In this document: positions 7,476 through 17,771 of the stretch, piece by piece
Numbering within the stretch: the stretch's first letter is position 1
Layout of the letters: every line of letters starts with the position of its first letter
DNA from: Russula earlei
Taxonomy: Eukaryota; Basidiomycota; Agaricomycetes; Russulales; Russulaceae
NCBI GenBank assembly: GCA_025769875.1
Contig: JAGFNK010000699.1
Span: 1 to 24,997 of the forward strand
Length of the DNA stretch: 24,997 nucleotides
Reading direction: 5' to 3'
Made by a program: the position numbers and the translations under genes
The notes under the pieces: generated by a model
Told to the model about the DNA's origin: nothing
The model's input: only the letters and a program-made list of their open reading frames with translations
Databases searched by the model: none

Positions 7476-10400
7476 ATGGCCCCCTTTGAGCCGCCGGAGG
7501 TCATATTAACAGGTCTCAAGGAGAGAATCGAGTCTCTTTCTTTTCAAGGTGCCAATGTCCAGTCAGGTGTCTCTGCTTAGCTGATCTGTGGCGCAGGGGA
7601 TCGCCTATATCTCGGGACCGCGAACGGAAATCTGTCCGTGTACTCAGTCCTTAGCTCAGCGGGTGGGTATCAGCATTGAGTTGCACGCCACTTGCATGAT
7701 ATCAAAGAACAGACCGCAATGCTTACACCGTATCCCATTTGGAGACTAAGAGAAGTCTTACAAGGAAAGCCATCGACCAGCTCGGATACGTGAAGGATAT
7801 AAATTCGCTTGTGGTACTCTCGCGTGCGTAGATATGTGCTTCCCACCTGCCCCATTGACAGCCTTCAAGAATCACAGGTCACATTGTTTAACCTTCCCGA
7901 CCTATCCAAGCCTACCCCACTCCCGAAGGCAAAAACTGCCTTTTCCTTTGAAGTGCATACGTCCGTGCAAGACTTATATCCGGATGGAAAGAAGACTCGT
8001 CCACAGGATACCGAGTTTAGCACCCCAATTATCCCCATCCCTACTGTCGTCACATATCTCGTAATCGGGTGTCAGCGAAAACTTGTCGTCTATTCGTGGA
8101 AGGATGGAGAAGCACAAGATATCAAGGTTCGGCACCTAGAAAGCGTTCCTGATTCCTCATGACACAACCGCAGGAATCACCTCTTCCGCACTCGGCGCGG
8201 ACAATCGCCTTCCTGAATTCCCAAGTTGTTTGCTTGGCATACGAGGCGGATCATGTCCTATTTTCTCTGGACACCATGTCCACCATTGAACTCGCCACCG
8301 CCACCACAACGAGTAAGTCGGGCGCCGGCATTGGCAACGTAGGCATGGGTGCGTTTTCGGGCTTGGGAGGGTACATGACCTTGGGTCTGGGATCGAAGCT
8401 CAGGCCGTGCGTCACTAATGTTGGGGACGCAGAGGTGCTTATTGCAAAAGATAGTGTGTTCCACGTCTTCTCAACCTGTCCGCGCCTAATTGCACGGCAG
8501 ACGAGGGCCTTTTCATTGGTCTGGATGGCCAACCATCCCGTAAGGTGCATGTACCCTGGCCCGCACCTCCTGAGGATGTTAGTACGTCGTGCGGGCATGC
8601 AAGGTTGAGCAGGAAGTTAACTTTCACTGGTCAGGCTTCGTCGCACCATACATCTTTACTATCCTTCCTGGCGGGAGCGTGCCTAAAGCATCCAGTGGTG
8701 ACGCAGGATCGGTGCCCGGGCAGCCAACTTTCTATTCGAGCCCTGTGCTCCAGATCCGCTCATCTATTTCTCTCCAAATATCACAGTCATTACCCTTTCC
8801 ATTCAATCCTCCACAATCTACGTCGCCATCCGCACCTATCAATTATACATTGCGCCTCTTGACTCCATCGCCGTCTGCCAAGTCACCCCTTTTCTTGGTT
8901 AGCACACCTATGGACCGGGCCACAGCAACTTTAGAAGGCAGCTCGATATGGTGTATTCGCATGAGGTCGTGGGGCGAGCAAGTTGACGAGCTCATAGACG
9001 CTGGAAAATATGCGGAAGCTCTCGCTTTGCTCAACACTATAGATTCCTCCCTTCTGCCAGATAAAGTACACGTCCACTAAAGTTGCTTGCGACGCCTACC
9101 TAATGCTCGCATCCTTCCAGGACCGACGCACAAGCCTGACCAAGGCACTAGATGCCGTTTCGCGTTTCCGTGCCGGCGATTATGACAGCGCTCTTGATTT
9201 ATTCGTCAAGGTGAATGCAAACCCAGCAAAGGTCATTTCTCTATATCCCGAGGCCATTTCAGGTCGCTTGTCCGTCCCACGCGACCAGTGGATCCCGATA
9301 TTCGGCGGACCAAAGCCAGAGGCCCCACAGGAGGGAGTGTCGTGGTCCTCGTCCTCCAGCTCCTCGGAACACGGCGGTGAAGTGGAAGAGCCACCATTAT
9401 CAGGACAGAAAGCGGCATCGAAAGTGAGCAAGCTGAAAGCTCCGCTTGACGCATTTCGCCCCTCCGGTCTAAAGGATCCGGAAACGGCGTCAATAACGAG
9501 CAGAAGGGACAAGCCGCGGAAAGGTCTGCACATCGGCATTCCGATAATGGTGTTCTCGTTGACATTCCGTAGATGATTTCACGCGCTCGGTGGAAAGTCT
9601 TCTGCAGTACCTCCCGGACAGGCGCCAAAAGCTCCTCGGCGCACTCGAGGCATTCCATATCACGCCTGCCCAGTCTCATCGCCACGCCTCCCTGTCCGAC
9701 ACGTCGAGTGAGGCGCTTCGCGGAATTCCTGATGCGCCCTTTTCGTCTCTTATTCCTGGACAGCTAGTCCTGTGTGCCCAGGTCGTTGATACTGCCCTTT
9801 TCAAGTCGTATTTGGTAGTGCGTCCGGGGCTGCTTGGTCCGTTGTGTAGGCGGGATAATTGGTGCGAAGTGGCCGAAGTGGAGGAGATGCTTGCCGCACG
9901 TGAGGTGTGCACCTTTCCTTTGTTTCATGAGACGAGTTGAACATACTGTATTCGCGTTTAGAAATTCTCGGAGCTCATTGATCTATATAATGTCAGGAAG
10001 ATGCATTCGAAAGCTTTGGAGCTCCTTCGCCGGTGAGTGAATAGCGATTTCCATGTACGACCCCACCAAGACACATCGCAGGCTGAGCGAAAGGGAAACG
10101 GATGTGAAGGATAAGCTCGGACCATCAATATCATATCTCCAAAGACTCACCCCGGAATTCATGGATACCATCTTCCAGTATTCGAAGTGGATCCTCGATG
10201 AGAACGCTGAGATGGCCCTGGAGGTCAGCAGCATCAGAGACGTCTTCTATTTCACCTATTGATGCTTCCAAAGATTTTCACATCTGAGGAAGTGGAGTTA
10301 CCCCCACAACATGTCGCCAACTTCCTCGAGGGTGTCAACCGAAAATTCTGTGCGCGCTATCTGGAGTTTCTTATAGACGAGCGCCATGAAGTGTCCTATA

Positions 10401-11411
10401 TATATCACGACCGTCTTGCAGAACTGTATCTCAGGATGACTATTGACGCAAAGAGAGATGGAGATGAAGGTATGTGCTAATTGCAGTAATCCTGTGCTGC
10501 TCGGTAACGTTCGATCAACAGAAACCCGGGGTGAAGCGTACGGGAAGTTGCTCCCGTTCATCGATAATACCAACCACTTTCGTGTTGATCGCTTGCTCGG
10601 CATGCTCCCGAGTGACGGTAGGCAGCTCACAATATGTCCAGCTTACTAGGCCTGAAAGCGCGTACACATAGACCTCTTTGAAGCAAGAGCGATTCTCCTC
10701 GGCAAACATGGACGCCACGATAGCGCCTTGGAATTGTACGTCTATCGGCTGCAAGACTACGAGAAAGCAGAGCGGTATGTCGCCCTGCCCTCCTTCGGCG
10801 AAGCGACCTTTTGACTCCCCGTCGTTCAGGTATTGCAAGCGAATATACCAGCCAGACATCGAAACCCGCAACATCTTCTTGACGCTCCTTCGGATCTATC
10901 TGCGCCCAGTTATCAAGACAACGGACGACCTCCTGAGACCGGCGCTCGAATTGATCGCGCGGCACGCGCCCAGACTGGACCCCGAAGAGACACTGCAACT
11001 TTTGCCTCCGCTGGTCTCCGCGCACGACGTGCGCGTGTTCCTAATCGGTGCTCTGCGTGTGCCGCGCTTCGATACACGTGTCGTGCGCGAAGTTGCGCTT
11101 TCTCGGAAAGACCAGGAGGCGCGCAAGCTGATGTACTTGGAGGCCAATCGCGTCAAGATCACAGACAGCCGCATGTTCGAGTTCCTACGCCTGTCCGTAT
11201 CATGACATGCTTACAGGATTCTCCCAGCTGTCCGCAGTGTCATAAGAGGATCGGGCCAAGTGCCATTGTCGTACACGCGCCTGGGTGAGACCCACCCCAT
11301 TTTATATCCTCTGCGCTTTCTTACTGAACTGTGCTACGCAGTGGCGAAGTAACACACTACCACTGCCGTGAAGCGTTTGCCAAGAGGCTGAAAGAGATAC
11401 GGCAGTCATGA
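7476..11411 (+). CDS. VPS39: VPS39/VAM6, HOPS tethering complex subunit (17 exons)
   Basis: VPS39 binds Rab7/Ypt7 and, within the HOPS complex, tethers late endosomes, vacuoles and other membranes before SNARE-driven fusion. Exons: 7476-7548, 7597-7662, 7713-7823, 7870-8126, 8174-8453, 8501-8581, 8635-9065, 9121-9523, 9573-9904, 9962-10032, 10082-10223, 10274-10469, 10522-10617, 10672-10774, 10830-11174, 11228-11284, 11342-11411. They total 3114 nt, an uninterrupted frame of 1037 residues, close to the ~1050 of yeast Vam6 as I recall it. The N-terminal ~400 residues form the CNH domain (GDRLYLGTANGNLSVYS; IDQLGYVKDINSLVVLS). The Vps39_1 region is near residue 635 (VVDTALFKSYLVVRP). The C-terminal Vps39_2 domain ends in a Cys pair and HYHC (CPQCHKRIG ... 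VTHYHC). Introns are 46-57 bp. Intron 3 appears to use an AAG acceptor (7869), chosen because it keeps the frame; this is the least certain junction. The start follows a spacer with no other ATG in frame. Confidence 0.93.
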
Positions 11412-11764
11412 TGTCTTTACGTATAAGGACTTCATTAGTGCATTATAATTATATCAGTCACGTCGTGCCAACCCCCATCATCGAAACCTCTAGAAAATAC
11501 CATCGGGACTGTCGTCGTCGTCCTGAAATGAATTTAAGCATTCGAGCTTTGGGATGTGCGGCCCAGAGTGTCGTATCTTGGGCACCCTGGAGGGCATATC
11601 GAATCCAGGCGTAGCATTCCATGATGTAGACTCGACCCCGGGAGAATGACACGTGGATATCTTCGGCAAGTTCAGATTCTTTGGATAAGGTGGTGTTAGC
11701 CTTCCAGGCGTCTCAAAGGACGAGGGGAAGGTGAAAGTGCCTTCACTGGAGCCGAAGAACTTTC
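11412..11764. other. Convergent intergenic region
   Basis: This is the shared 3' flank of VPS39 (plus) and the uncharacterised minus-strand gene that stops at 11765. The two stops are 353 bp apart. AT-rich sequence just after the VPS39 stop is compatible with a poly-A signal, but I see no canonical AATAAA. No RNA gene or repeat was recognised. Confidence 0.5.
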
Positions 11765-13599
11765 CTATTCCGTTCTAGAGGTACCATTCAGTGGTCGAGG
11801 TGACACCACCTGGGCCTGAGGCTTGAATGGAGCCTCACAGGGAATACTTTCGCTGGTTGGTGAACGTGCGAGGCAAGGAGATTCGGCACCTAGTAAACGA
11901 GCCTCGCAGTTAGAGCGACAAGTCCTGGCTGGTGAAATGATTCTCTTTGTGGGTGAATCCAGACACAGCAGTGGAGAAGAGGTACAACCCGAGGCGTAGT
12001 GTAAAAACCCTGGCCTGCATAGATCGGAACGAACATGGGCATCGCCATTGGAGTGCGCAGTTTTTAACGAAGTGGCCTCATCTTGATCAGAGTCGGAAAG
12101 ATCGTGAGTATCCGCCTGCCTCAGGGTCGACGAGGAAACGGGGGACGAAATGTCTTCATATGGTGTGTCAAGGGATCGAGAATCGCCAAAGTACACGTGA
12201 TCTGCTGAAGGGATAGGGGGTAGGTCCAGTATATCGCCTATGTCGTTCCAGGGGTCATCATGCGTGAGGAGATCAGAAATGAGATTAGCCTTAGAAGACG
12301 AAATCAAAAACGTGGGAAGATCCTGAGGAGTGCCCAGAAGGTACCCATAGGATGATGCGGAAGCCAGAGTGGGATTTATACGACGACGGTCATGACGACG
12401 AGAGGAAGAGCCGTCCCCGTAAGAGTCGCCCACCGTCAAAGGTAATGAGATTCTGTCAATATCCAGGAGTGTCCCCTCCGCCCCATGTGTCGTCTGACAA
12501 AGAGAAGGAGACCCATGGTCCGTACTACTCGGTATGGGGGACGACGGAGGTAACGGCGATGTTTGGAACTCCAGGGCATCAAATGAGGACGCGGGGTAAT
12601 GAAACCTTTCTGACAACCGTGCAAACCCATTGTCCTGGACGAGCTCAGGTTCTACAATTGATTGAGCAGGGCGTCGAGGGATGGAGTCAGTCAGATCATC
12701 ACAGTCGGACATGGTCAGAGGATATATCAGATCAGTCTCGTTTACGTGCACATTCTGTGAAGGAGAGGATTCCCCCCCGCGTGAATTCAGCCGAGTTTGA
12801 GACGTCTGGAAATCCACTACTATCAAGCAGTTAGTCACCGTCTTTCAGCATCAAGTTGAAAGTAGGTGCACCGGTGTCCTGATCAGCGTGGCTGATGCAA
12901 GAATCTGTGGGCAGCCTTCCGAACAACACGCTCATAGGAGACACGAGATTTCGTTTTTGCTGTCGCGGTGGGTCCAGCCGCTGGAGATAGTGAGCAAATG
13001 CAATGGCGATGGCAAGACACCAAGACACCAACCGCTGACTCCGAGCCGAGGTGAGATAGGGGCGACGCCAGGATACCTGGTCTAGGAGAGGTCGAGTAGT
13101 TGCAAAGTCCGACGGTCCTTGAGAACTCGAGGACTCGATCCACTTCTGCTCGAAGGGAAGAGCCTTTTGGTGGAAAGGCCTCCTGATCAGTTGGAAAGCG
13201 ATTTGTCGCTTCCAACTCGGGCGGCGTAACATCAGGACCTGTTCTAGACGATCGAGGAGGCGAGGAGGGATCAAGAAAACTCAACGCGCCAGGGCCACCA
13301 GTCTGGTAGGCGAAAGGGAGAGATATCGGAGGACGGGAAATTTCTCGCTGCGCGTGTTCAAGATTAATGCCCTGTATTCCTGCGGCGGCTTTTTCTTCCT
13401 GGGGATGCGCTCCGTTGACCAGACTGTGTCTGAGGATCCCAAGGCGCCTGCGGCCGAAGTGATCTTTTTGAACGCGACGTGTCGAGTTGCGAAAGCGCGA
13501 TCGGGCGACATTTCTGAAGACGGTGACCGTTGGTTGGTATTTGTATGCGCGAAATTGAGTTGCTCACCGTTTTCCCCCGGTGTAGTTTGCACCTGTCAT
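11765..13599 (-). CDS. Uncharacterised Ser/Pro-rich protein with one probable membrane segment
   Basis: Start ATG at 13599-13597 (MTGANYTGGKR). Exon 1 is 13599-13568 with donor GTGAGC and acceptor TTCAG. Exon 2 begins at 13513 and reads a basic stretch (RNVARSRFRNSTRR, VQKDHFGRRRLG) and then INLEHAQREISRPPISLPFA. The last intron is 12871-12820 (GTGCAC ... CTAAC ... GATAG), and the last exon 12819-11765 encodes ~350 Ser/Asp/Pro-rich, probably disordered residues. Exon 3 ends at 12872 and carries the hydrophobic LVSWCLAIAIAFAHYL, a likely single membrane helix. Intron 2 is unsettled. A donor at 13113 with an acceptor giving exon 3 from 13076 (37-bp intron) or 13034 (79-bp intron) keeps the frame, for 563 or 549 residues. 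I do not recognise the family. Its promoter side faces the long spacer from 13600. Confidence 0.65.
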
Positions 13600-15604
13600 G
13601 TTCCTGGGCAGTAGGAGTGGGTGGACAAGCTGCGCGGCGCGGCGCGGTCGTCGTCGGTCCTCCAAGGCGGGTGACCCGCACGTGCAAACGCCACGCAGGG
13701 TCATCTTTCGACGCAGAAAACCAACCCACACCTGAGCGAGCTGTCTCAGGCAACAACAGCACGTGTGACAGGACAACCTGTACACGCGAAAACTACGCTA
13801 CGCGGTACGCCTGGAATTCCAGGCCTTAGCAGGACATTCATTGGCACCTCGTGGCAGATCATATCAATGTCGCCGCGCTCTTCTTGGACTGAACCAAGCA
13901 GCTCACACCATCCCCAGAACCCTGAACTTGATGAACCGAACGATCCCCTCCTCTCATTGGATCGATTGCCAAGGCCGTTCTAGCTTAGTCCAGCTATGTA
14001 GCTGGAGGCAGCCCGATCCACGGCGCGGGGCAGTCAGGTATATATAAATCTTGCAACATGCTGGGCCTTCCTTCGCCTGCCCAAGGTCACTACGTCAACT
14101 TTTCGCACCAGTTCCGTCCATAAGATTACCCTTCCAACGAACTCAGCTCATCGAGTCGCTCATGCTACTCACACCTCCGAAATCTGGCCCGCTTCTACTG
14201 TTGCAGTATCGCCCGGGCACCTCCTGGGAGCTGACTGTGAAGGGAACCGATCGTTGGAGATTTTCTTTAAGCACAATTACTCATCCGCTTTCTTTGCTTT
14301 ATGACACCGCTCCGATATTTCGACCTGCGGAAGGCATCTTGGACGCGTTAGAGTTACAAATTCCGCCGTACTTACCCTCTGTCAACCCCCACGTCAGCAC
14401 CCATCAGTACCGACTGTGATTGACTTCTGCTCTTTGGATGGCGACCGTCACAGACCTTGTCCACTGCAGAGCTTCATATCCTTGTTTGGATCAATGTTCG
14501 AGCAGGTTGAATTTGAACATATGTCGTCAGCTAACCTCTCTGAGGACCGACCACCACCACGTTCGGCGCAATCGGAACAATGGACGGGACATCCATTGAA
14601 CCCACGGCCAATCGCGGCTCTTTGATTCTACATGGCAACTTACGATTGCCTCACGTAGCTTCGTGCCTCGTCCAAGCTCGCACGTTAGAAGATTTCGTTC
14701 ATGTTCAAGTTTGCTAGCACCGACGTCCGTTGCCGTCTCGCGGGTTCGTTCGAGTCTCGGTGGTCTACTTTCTGACTCGACTCGAACGCCCCCAGTCGCT
14801 AAGCGAAGGCACGCTTTACATGTGTGTGCAACCGTGCTATATATATTCGGCCGGGCTTTTCTCGGAACGCGGAACTCGCGGCCTTTGGGTCAATTCGTGA
14901 AACCCGTTCCCGATTGCCTAGTCGAAGGTGGCTCAAAACGACATCCTGGACAGCGTCGCGACGTCTCTCCGGCAAACGCTGAGCGGATTTGATTCCCTGG
15001 GCGGTAGCCGCGTTACGACGACACAGCGGACATGCATCCACTTGCGTGGAGGAGGCGCTGCACGGCCAGACAACAGTTCTTCATGTATCACTTGATCGGT
15101 GGAATTGTTTTTTTTTTCCAACCCACGTAGTAAGCCTAGTGTTGCAACGCTGGTTAAGCGCTGCATTTTGACGGCTTCCATGCGTTTCCAGAGCGCTTCT
15201 TGGTCCAGCGCTTCTGTTTTCGCTCCGTGATAGGTCCATTGCATCTGAACCGGAATCTACGAACACGATGCCGCTCGACTTTCCCAAATGGTCCCTTTTC
15301 AGCGGGGATGTGCGACTATACCGTCCCCTCACCTCGACCTTTGTGCTTGTGTGTGCGATCTTCTTCGCCTCTTCGCGTTCTGTCCGCAAGAAAAACTAAA
15401 CCATAAGCTAAGTTCTGAAAGTCGCGACGTTCGCGGGAGTTGCAATGAAACGGTTTGAAATGGTCCTGAATTGTTGATTGAGAAAACGGTCGCCTTAGTG
15501 TATTGTGACTGGTTGGCGGAGTTTCAATACGGTCCAGTTATGTCAATTCAAAGAGCAAAATCACAACATTGAGAACTGAATTGTGATAATCCCGCAAGTG
15601 ATGA
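13600..15604. other. Long GC-rich spacer, no supported gene
   Basis: This region lies upstream of the minus-strand gene starting at 13599. It holds two TATA-like motifs (14039-14048 and about 14838-14846) and several open frames of up to ~120 codons on both strands. None has an ATG start, splice pattern and recognisable product together. The frame at 14051-14419 starts with TTG. A TATA-driven short transcript from about 14070 cannot be excluded. Confidence 0.4.
14039..14048 (+). promoter_or_regulatory. TATA-like motif
   Basis: TATATATAAA lies on the plus strand, with an ATG 10 bp downstream (14058) that opens only a 21-residue frame. The spacing is too short for that ATG to be the start of a transcript driven by this TATA. 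A later ATG (14161) lies in a frame with no recognised product. Function is not established. Confidence 0.3.
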
Positions 15605-15648
15605 TACTATCACCTATGGGGAACTCGCCATTCCACTATCATCTCGCC
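15605..15648 (+). repeat. Left 44-bp terminal inverted repeat
   Basis: Begins TACTATCACC and ends ATCTCGCC. It matches the reverse complement of 16185-16228 at 43 of 44 positions. Confidence 0.9.
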
Positions 15649-16184
15649 AGTCACAAATGTCACGAAAGTAATGGACATGTAACACATGCCAAATTAAAGT
15701 CCGCCCGGGATGAATGTATTTATTGGGGACTAGGGAAAACAGTTGTAATGGAGTAGCATTATTGAGTGAAATCCAGGACTTGCTATGTATGGAATGTGGT
15801 GCTCACATCATGGGCCAGTGCTGCATGAGTAAAAGTAAAAGATCAATATATATCATTGTTATAGCTGCCTGTAGCTGCTGCTCATACGTATGGTCTTGTG
15901 CTGGCCAATTGGACCACCTGTAACATGGCATTAAGAGGATAAAACAGCAGTGGTGACCAGACTCCTCCGAGTCAGCGTACGGTGATCACCCAGCTGGAAT
16001 CAAACTCTGCACTCCGCCATGACAGAAGGCGTGATGCAGGTGTGACCCCCAGCCAAAATACTACTCGAAAACCACTCAATGGACTTCCATTTTTCTTTGC
16101 TAGAATGACATTAATGGCACTCAATAGTATAACTACAAAGTTTTAAATGGGGTTGTTTGAGCAGATACAGGGGAAAATGAAATC

Positions 16185-16228
16185 GGCGAGATGGTAGTGG
16201 AATGGCGAGTTCCCCATAGGTGATAGTA
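16185..16228 (-). repeat. Right 44-bp terminal inverted repeat
   Basis: Begins GGCGAGATGG and ends GGTGATAGTA. It is the inverted partner of 15605-15648 with a single mismatch, which suggests recent movement or strong conservation of the ends. Confidence 0.9.
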
Positions 16229-16687
16229 TGAGTTCAGGCGCAATGGAACAGCCGCTTCCGCTGTCGGTTACTCAGACCGACAGGTGGCATTTTATTTTTA
16301 TTTTCGGGGCGCCCGGGAACTTTCTAGGAAAATGGAGCCCCGAGTTGAGCCGGAGATCGCAAAAACATACCAAGCTGGTTATAGCGGCCTATTTGTTTTA
16401 TCTCACAGAACGTGAGAGTATGTCATGGACACCCGAGCGGTGGTCTGTAATTATGTCGTTGTCATCGTCATCATTTTGTTGCCCAGACAGACAACAAAGA
16501 CAGAAACGAAATAAACACGACAGAAGCGCGCGATCGGGGGTCGGGAGGTTGGTAACCTTGCGCCTCTTCGTCGCTGATCCTTTCCCCGTCTCCACCTGGC
16601 TACAGTATCCCCTTCAGTTCCCCCAACCCCAACCCCCGGAAAACTCTCCAGCATCTCCGCCGCTACTGGTACGTAGTTTCTATTATG

Positions 16688-16760
16688 GAAAGAAAAAAAA
16701 AAAAAAAAAAAAAAAGGAAGAGAAGAGAAAAAGAAAAGAAGAGAGAAAAATAAAATCAAA
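16688..16760 (+). repeat. Poly-A followed by purine-rich (GA/A) tract
   Basis: An uninterrupted run of more than 20 A at about 16692-16714 is followed by GGAAGAGAAGAGAAAAAGAA-type purine sequence to about 16750. The strand is almost purely purine for ~70 bp. It could be a retroposed poly-A tail, a simple repeat or a nucleosome-excluding promoter element; no inserted body was recognised. Confidence 0.7.
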
Positions 16761-16881
16761 TGCAAGCGCGAACCGAGAGAAGTGGGCCCCAGAACCCAAA
16801 AAAGCCGAACTGAAAAATGGAAAAAAAAAAGGGACAGGAGAAGCGCGCTTCGGGTACTCATATCGCTTCATCATTCAGATC

Positions 16882-16904
16882 TGACGTGACGTGACGTGAC
16901 GTGA
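16882..16904 (+). promoter_or_regulatory. Four tandem TGACG units (bZIP/CRE-like)
   Basis: TGACG is repeated four times without a gap and then followed by TGA, so the core TGACGT(G) occurs at a 5-bp period. TGACGT is the half or core site of ATF/CREB-type bZIP factors. A 5-bp period would place successive sites on opposite faces of the helix. Whether it regulates anything is unknown, because no gene start is near on either side. Confidence 0.5.
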
Positions 16905-17771
16905 TCCGTGAACCCGATTTTCCGGAGGCGTACTGTACCGGGTAGTACGTATGTGCGTACAAAGGCAGGCACGCCGGTCCGTTGACGGCACGCCGAAAGT
17001 GGAAAATGCGAACCGCGCGATGACCCGCATGAGAGGGGTTGGGTTGTTCGGTCGGTCCTTGATATGACGCCGAAAACGCATCGCGCGCGGTTGCATTACT
17101 AGGTGGCACCCCCATCATCACCACGTAACACTCGCGGTTGTGCGCTGTCCACCTATACAATGCACCGATATCACAACCGTGATCGAAAACCAAGCGGGTC
17201 AAAGTCTGAGTCGCTTAACGATTTTCAGTGATCAGACCTTGCCTGCCAAGGTAAAACCGTCCCTGGACACGGATTGATCGCGCCCATGCAATGAGACACT
17301 CGACCTCGAGGAAGGGGGTCTCGTGTGAAGAGGTTTAGACCCTGAAACACGACATGTGCTGATCTTGCTAGTGCGTAAAAGGCAACTCTTGTCAAAACAG
17401 GTCGGTGGCGTTCACGGGCGTCCCTAAAAGTCTCCAATAATATTGTCCCAAAAAGAAAGTCTACAGTTATAAGGAACGGAGGGGCAGAGAGATATACGAT
17501 AGATGATAGGAATAAATGGGATGCAAATGACTAGCAAAAGCGGTTTCACAGAATGTCGTACTGACATGTTAAAAACACGAATGACAGACAATACGTGGGG
17601 TGGGGGGGGGGAATCCAAGTGTACCAGACATACTTAGTAGTGTGGAAAGCAATGGAAAGGTTCGATAACATGACAGTATAGATGGATGATGACCAGAATT
17701 TCACTAAGCTTGTTTATGTTTCGGATAATGCTGCGAGCAAAGAATCAATAGTTCACATTGAAAATGCGAGC

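Larger units (their letters stand above)
15605..16228. mobile_element. MITE-like DNA element with 44-bp terminal inverted repeats
   Basis: The left end 15605-15648 starts TACTATCACCTATGGGGAAC. The right end 16185-16228 is its reverse complement over 44 bp with one mismatch (T/C at position 36). The element is 624 bp and holds no open frame longer than ~70 codons, so it is non-autonomous. The flanking bases TGA occur on both sides (15602-15604 and 16229-16231), a possible 3-bp target duplication. Alternatively the outermost TA of each end is itself a TA target duplication, as in Tc1/mariner elements. The interior is CpG-poor compared with flanking DNA. A related inverted copy starts at 23458. 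Confidence 0.85.
16229..17771. other. Spacer with poly-A/purine tract and TGACG tandem, no supported gene
   Basis: This lies between the MITE-like element and the stop of the minus-strand gene ending at 17772. A 218-codon plus-strand frame (16228-16884) is mostly Lys codons from the A-tract and starts at the MITE edge, so I do not accept it as a gene. Near 17440-17640 the sequence should be the 3' untranslated region of the gene to the right and includes a G10 run at about 17601. Confidence 0.4.

Noticed and set aside
14051..14419. 122-codon plus-strand open frame downstream of a TATA-like motif
   Set aside because: It begins with TTG, the TATA lies too close, and the product shows no family features; the opposite strand is equally open.
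15960..16062. A-box-like TGGCGGAGTGCA and B-box-like AGTTTGATTCC on the minus strand inside the MITE-like element
   Set aside because: They are only a few bases apart, far less than the spacing needed for a pol III internal promoter, and the B-box has several mismatches.
16228..16884. 218-codon plus-strand open frame
   Set aside because: It starts at the edge of the MITE-like element and its C-terminal third is Lys/Arg/Glu from a poly-A/purine tract. No splice pattern or recognisable domain supports it.
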